The notes under the pieces: generated by a model
The model's input: only the letters and a program-made list of their open reading frames with translations
Databases searched by the model: none
Told to the model about the DNA's origin: nothing
Program-made: the position numbers and the translations under genes
Part shown: positions 59,998 through 64,000 of the stretch, one piece after another
Layout of the letters: each line of letters opens with the position of its first letter
Numbering within the stretch: position 1 is the stretch's first letter
Assembly: GCA_964610505.1 (NCBI GenBank)
Contig: CAZSXU010000005.1
Location: 62,001-126,000 of the forward strand
DNA: 64,000 nt
Reading direction: 5' to 3'
Origin: CAZSXU01 sp964610505
Lineage (GTDB): Bacteria; Arandabacterota; Arandabacteria; JAGLYR01

Positions 59998-62403
59998 TCA
60001 TGTACGGGTTTTTTTCCTCTTGCGCTTGCCGCTGTCCTTCTTGCGACCCAGGACTTCCCATAGAGCTTCCTCGACGGTGTCGACGTACACGAACGCCAGC
60101 CTCGAGCGGTATTCCTTCGGAATCTCTTCGACATCTTCCCGATTCCGCTCCGGGAGAACGATCTTCCGAATCCCCGCCCGACGAGCACCCAGGATCTTTT
60201 CCCGGACCCCGCCCACCTGCAGGATTCTCCCCTTTAGGGTAATTTCCCCCGTCATCGCGATCTGGGGATCGATGGGCGTGTTGGTCAAGAGAGAAGCCAG
60301 ACTGGCCACGATGGTCACGCCGGCGGACGGACCGTCCTTGGGGATGGCTCCCGCCGGCACGTGAATGTGCAGATCGCAGTGTTGAAGAACCGCATCGTCG
60401 ATCTGAAGCTGGTCCGCCCGCGACCGGATGAAAGTCAACGCCGCCTGGGCCGATTCCCGCATCACGTCGCCCAGCTGCCCGGTGAGCTGAACGTGGCCGT
60501 CGCCCCGGACCAGATTCGACTCGATGAACATGATCTCCCCGCCCGCCTCCGTCCAGGCCAGAGCCACCGCCACCCCGGAGACGTTCTTCCGGCTCGCCAC
60601 TTCACGGAAGTACTTTGGGCGTCCCAGGTAGTCGGACAGGTTCTTCGCTCCGACGCTCACGGGCTTCCTCTTGCCCTCGGCAACCCGCTTGGCCACCTTT
60701 CGGCACACATTGGCAATCTCGCGTTCCAGGTTCCGAACACCCGCCTCTCGCGTGTAATCGCTGATGATGGAACGGAGTGCCCCGTCGGTGAACCGGACGT
60801 GTTTGCCCGTCAGCCCGTGGGCCCGCAGCTCTCGCTTCACCAGGAACCGGCGCGCGATGCGCAATTTTTCCTCCTCCGCGTAGCCGGGCAGTTCCAGGAT
60901 CTCCATGCGATCACGAAGAGCCGGGGGCACCGTGTCCAGGGCGTTCGCCGTCGCGATGAAAATGACCTTCGAGAGATCGAAGGAAACCTCGAGATAGTGG
61001 TCGCTGAAGTGATGGTTCTGTTCCATGTCCAGAACTTCAAGAAGAGCGGCCGTGGGATCTCCGCGAACGTCGAATCCCATCTTGTCGATTTCATCCAGCA
61101 TGAACAGCGGATTGTTCGATCCGGCCCTTCGAATCCCCTGGACGATTCGCCCGGGGAGCGCTCCCACGTAGGTCCGGCGGTGGCCCCGAATCTCGGCCTC
61201 ATCACGAATTCCCCCCAGCGACACGCCCACAAAACGGCGTCCCAGCGCCCTGGCGATCGAACGTCCCAGAGACGTTTTGCCGACACCCGGGGGCCCCACG
61301 AAACAGAGCACCGACCCGCGCTGATCCTGCTTGAGTTGCCGCACCGCAAGATACTCCAGGATTCGCTGTTTCACCTGATCCAGATCGTAATGGTCGTGGT
61401 CCAGGATCCCACTCGCGCGCACGACGTCCAGCCGGTCTTCGGTCGATACGGACCATGGCACGTCGATGAGCCAATCCAGGTAGGTCCGAACCACCGAGTA
61501 CTCCGCCGCCATCGGCGCCATCTTGGACAGCCTCTCCAACTCCGCCTCGGCCTGCTTCCTGGCCTCCTCCGGCATACCGGCGGCTTCGATCTTGCGCCGC
61601 AGATCTGGGATCTCGGTGCCGGATTCCTCGTCCTCCCCCAACTCTTTGCGGATGGCTTTCAACTGCTGGCGAAGGTAGTACTCGCGTTGTGTCTTATCAA
61701 TCTCACTCTTGACCTGGGATTGGATCTGGTTTCCGATCTCAAGAACCTGCTGCTCCCGGTTGAGGTAGCGGTGGATTTTCTCCAGCCGGTGTTCGACGCT
61801 GTCGTCCTCGAGAATCTCCTGCTTCTCGGCAAGACTGAGATTGATGGAGGAGGCAATCAGATCCGCTGTGCGGGAGGGGTCCCCCAGATTCATCACCGCC
61901 ACGGCAAGCTCTTCGGGAAGGTGCGGGGTCAGCGAGACAATCGTGTTGAACAGGTCGGCGGCGCTCCTCATCAACGCCTTGATTTTGAGAGACGGTCGGC
62001 TATCCGGAGAGATCGCGAGCACCCGCGCCTTGAAGTAGGGCTCGTTCTGGAGCATTTTGGAGAGTTTGAACCGAGAGATTCCCTGGACGAGTAGCCGCGT
62101 GGTGCCGTCTGGGAACTTCAGCATCTTGAGAATGACGGCCGCCGTTCCCACACCGTAAAGATCTTCAGCGGCCGGGTCTTCCTTCTCGTTGCGCTGAACA
62201 ACGAGACCGACGATCCGTTCCCCCGCCACCGCCTCATCCACCAGGACCAGGGACTTCGGTCTGCCGATCACCAGAGGCGCAACCAAGTGCGGAAAGATCA
62301 CCGCATCCCGGAGCGGGATGATCCCGAGTTCTCCGGGGACGGTTACTTCTTCGGGCTGGGCCAAGACTTCCTCGAAGCCTTGACCGGGTGAGTCACTCTC
62401 CAT
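59998..62403 (-). CDS. ATP-dependent protease Lon (copy 2)
   Basis: 801 residues, full domain set: LAN domain (from LGIIPLRDAVIFPHLVAPLV), Walker A GPPGVGKT at 370-377, S16 protease domain with Ser693 in KDGPSAGV and Lys736 43 residues on. All catalytic residues are present, so it should be active. Its N- and C-termini differ clearly from copy 1: an acidic start and a basic tail, KKDSGKRKRKKTRT. Flanked by rtcB and the CNNM gene rather than clp genes. Confidence 0.96.
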   Translation of the reverse strand: MESDSPGQGFEEVLAQPEEVTVPGELGIIPLRDAVIFPHLVAPLVIGRPKSLVLVDEAVAGERIVGLVVQRNEKEDPAAEDLYGVGTAAVILKMLKFPDGTTRLLVQGISRFKLSKMLQNEPYFKARVLAISPDSRPSLKIKALMRSAADLFNTIVSLTPHLPEELAVAVMNLGDPSRTADLIASSINLSLAEKQEILEDDSVEHRLEKIHRYLNREQQVLEIGNQIQSQVKSEIDKTQREYYLRQQLKAIRKELGEDEESGTEIPDLRRKIEAAGMPEEARKQAEAELERLSKMAPMAAEYSVVRTYLDWLIDVPWSVSTEDRLDVVRASGILDHDHYDLDQVKQRILEYLAVRQLKQDQRGSVLCFVGPPGVGKTSLGRSIARALGRRFVGVSLGGIRDEAEIRGHRRTYVGALPGRIVQGIRRAGSNNPLFMLDEIDKMGFDVRGDPTAALLEVLDMEQNHHFSDHYLEVSFDLSKVIFIATANALDTVPPALRDRMEILELPGYAEEEKLRIARRFLVKRELRAHGLTGKHVRFTDGALRSIISDYTREAGVRNLEREIANVCRKVAKRVAEGKRKPVSVGAKNLSDYLGRPKYFREVASRKNVSGVAVALAWTEAGGEIMFIESNLVRGDGHVQLTGQLGDVMRESAQAALTFIRSRADQLQIDDAVLQHCDLHIHVPAGAIPKDGPSAGVTIVASLASLLTNTPIDPQIAMTGEITLKGRILQVGGVREKILGARRAGIRKIVLPERNREDVEEIPKEYRSRLAFVYVDTVEEALWEVLGRKKDSGKRKRKKTRT

Positions 62404-62460
62404 TCCTGATCCTTCGCGCGCCGGGACGTCCTACCCACCTACCCCATCGGCCCGCGCGCG

Positions 62461-63909
62461 CTATCCCTTGATCACGCCCAGAGGTCTGAGCTTTGCCACT
62501 TTTCGACAAATGCCGGCATGATCGACCACGTCCACCACTTCACTGACATCCTTGTACGCCCCGGGGGCCTCTTCCAGAAGAGTTTTCTTCCCCTTCGCCA
62601 TGACCCGGACACCCCGCTCACTCAGGGATCTCAGAAGATCTCCGATGTCGAAGACCCGGGAGGCCTCGCCGCGGGATTTCACCCGCCCGGCGCCATGACA
62701 CGTGCTTCCGAAGGTCTCGGACAGGGCCCCCTGGGTTCCCACCAGTACGTAGGAATGGGTCCCCATGTCCCCCGGGATTAACACCGGCTGTCCCACGCTC
62801 CTGTATGACCATGGGATGTCGGGATGCCCGGCCGGGAATGCCCGAGTCGCCCCCTTCCGATGAACGCACACCTTCCTCTGCCGCCCGTCCACGGAGTGTT
62901 CTTCAACCTTCGCGATGTTGTGGCACACGTCATACACGAGCCGCATTCCCAGGTCACGGGGCCCGATTCCCAGAGTTTTGCCGAAAGTCTTGCGGGTCCA
63001 ATGCATCAACGCCTGTCGATTGGCCCAGGCGTAGTTGGCCGCGCAGGCCATCGCCCGATAGTACCGCTGTCCCTCCTCCGAGTCAAAGGGAGCGCAGACC
63101 AGCTGCCGATCGGGGAGGTCGATCCCGTAGGTGCGCACGGCCCGGTTCATAACCTTGAGGTAGTCGTCGCAAACCTGGTAACCCAGGCCGCGGGAGCCGG
63201 AGTGGATCATGACCGTGACCTGGTCCTTCTCGAGCTCGAATGCCCGAGCCGCAACCGGGTCGTAGATGTCCTCGACGAACTGCACTTCCACGAAGTGGTT
63301 CCCCGAACCCAGCGTACCCAACTGGTTGCGCCCCCGCTCGAGAGCTCTGGAACTGATGGTATCGGGATCGGCGACGTCCATGCATCCCCCGTCTTCCGTC
63401 CGCTCCAGATCGCTGGATTCACCGAATCCGTTCTCCACCGCCCACCCGGCGCCCCGTATGAGGACTTCCCTTTCCCTCTTTTCCGAAAGGCGAATCGCTC
63501 CGGCGCTCCCCACGCCACAGGGAATGTTGCGAAACAGGCTTTCCACCAGCTCCTTCATTCTGGATTGGACGTCCGAGCGATCGAGGTTCGTCCTCATCAA
63601 TCGACAGCCGCAATTGATATCGTAACCCACGCCTCCGGGAGAAATCACACCGTCCTCGACCGACGTTGCCGCTACACCGCCGATGGGAAAACCGTAACCC
63701 CAATGCATGTCCGGCATCGCCATGGACGCTCGGAGGATCCCGGGAAGGTGTGCGACGTTGGCAACCTGGAGGGGCGACCGGTCCTGTTGGACCTTGGGAA
63801 GGATCGCCTCCGACGAGAAGACAAGCCCCGGCACCCGCATCTTCCCGGTCATGGGAACACGCCACCGCCAGTCGTCAATTCTCTCCAGGGTGATCTCGTC
63901 CGTTTTCAT
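62461..63909 (-). CDS. rtcB: RNA-splicing ligase RtcB
   Basis: Joins RNA 2',3'-cyclic phosphate (or 3'-phosphate) and 5'-OH ends with GTP and Mn2+. 482 residues from the ATG of MKTDEITLERIDDW. Mn ligand Cys100 in GYDINCGCR; metal-site motifs GSGNHFVEVQF and MIHSGSRGLGYQV; guanylylated His405 in STCHGAGRVKSRG. The length matches the archaeal-type long RtcB that works with archease, whose gene end is just upstream. Confidence 0.96.
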   Translation of the reverse strand: MKTDEITLERIDDWRWRVPMTGKMRVPGLVFSSEAILPKVQQDRSPLQVANVAHLPGILRASMAMPDMHWGYGFPIGGVAATSVEDGVISPGGVGYDINCGCRLMRTNLDRSDVQSRMKELVESLFRNIPCGVGSAGAIRLSEKREREVLIRGAGWAVENGFGESSDLERTEDGGCMDVADPDTISSRALERGRNQLGTLGSGNHFVEVQFVEDIYDPVAARAFELEKDQVTVMIHSGSRGLGYQVCDDYLKVMNRAVRTYGIDLPDRQLVCAPFDSEEGQRYYRAMACAANYAWANRQALMHWTRKTFGKTLGIGPRDLGMRLVYDVCHNIAKVEEHSVDGRQRKVCVHRKGATRAFPAGHPDIPWSYRSVGQPVLIPGDMGTHSYVLVGTQGALSETFGSTCHGAGRVKSRGEASRVFDIGDLLRSLSERGVRVMAKGKKTLLEEAPGAYKDVSEVVDVVDHAGICRKVAKLRPLGVIKG

Positions 63910-63958
63910 GGCTTGTCCCGAGTGGCGCCGTTCCGCCCCTGCGCTCCAATCCCCGTTT

Positions 63959-64000
63959 CTACACATCAAAGATCACGGTCGCTCGCCACTCCCGCTCCTG
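63959..64000 (-). CDS. Archease, C-terminal end only (window edge)
   Basis: Only 13 codons and a TAG stop are inside the window: QEREWRATVIFDV. This is the typical archease C-terminus, which ends in a (V/I)(V/I)FDV strand carrying a metal-binding Asp. Archease speeds up guanylylation and turnover of RtcB, and the two genes are often adjacent. 49 bases separate it from rtcB. The call rests on a short fragment plus context. Confidence 0.72.
   Translation of the reverse strand, partial: QEREWRATVIFDV

Overview
The window looks like one chromosomal stretch of a high-GC, motile, heterotrophic Gram-negative-type bacterium. Several secreted enzymes end in a FlgD-like Ig domain that carries a YPNPFNP-type motif. 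There is also an alternative GlmU-like protein and two Lon proteases. This combination fits the FCB-group candidate phyla (Eisenbacteria, Krumholzibacteriota or Latescibacterota-like lineages). The placement is an inference from gene content; no rRNA is present. I see no prophage, IS element or CRISPR array.

Layout. (1) 1-14630, minus strand: a flagellar basal-body/hook operon in the Bacillus-like order flgB-flgC-fliE-F-G-H-I-J-motE/ylxF-fliK-flgD-flg_new-flgE. flgE runs off the left edge. The operon is preceded by a histidine kinase and a sigma-54 activator. A textbook sigma-54 promoter lies before flgB, and a consensus one on the plus strand lies before a glycosyltransferase gene (15396-16829), so that gene is probably co-regulated with flagella. 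The kinase has Arg where its phospho-accepting His should be. (2) 16913-19039: a GAF/HD-GYP/HDOD signalling protein, followed by a 197-bp tandem repeat. (3) 19726-26967, minus: a proteostasis block of tRNA-Leu, tig, clpP, clpX and lon, then purA. (4) 27138-28811: enoyl-CoA hydratase and a 3-hydroxyacyl-CoA dehydrogenase.

(5) 29349-40827, minus: six consecutive secreted proteins for polysaccharide breakdown. Three are large glycoside-hydrolase-type enzymes. The other three are smaller beta-sandwich proteins that share a short C-terminal motif (W-x2-[VIL]-K-x2-[FY]-[RH]) in place of the FlgD-like domain. Strong sigma-70 promoters are visible inside the cluster. (6) 41155-47048, plus: a propionyl-CoA to succinyl-CoA pathway (carboxylase beta, biotin carboxylase, biotin carrier, methylmalonyl-CoA mutase catalytic subunit, epimerase).

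(7) 48718-56237, minus: an operon of B12 adenosyltransferase, MeaB GTPase, a second mutase catalytic subunit with isobutyryl-CoA-mutase specificity residues, a B12-binding subunit, acyl-CoA dehydrogenase, thiolase, 3-hydroxybutyryl-CoA dehydrogenase and a STAS protein. The module looks built for interconverting C4 acyl-CoAs. (8) 56585-64000: a small membrane protein, a 55-residue SEC-C protein behind a possible attenuator, a ROK kinase, a CNNM/CorC-type protein, a second Lon, the RNA ligase RtcB and the end of its partner archease.

Coordinates of start codons were chosen from ribosome-binding sites where visible. Family names rest on motif recognition by eye, not on database searches.
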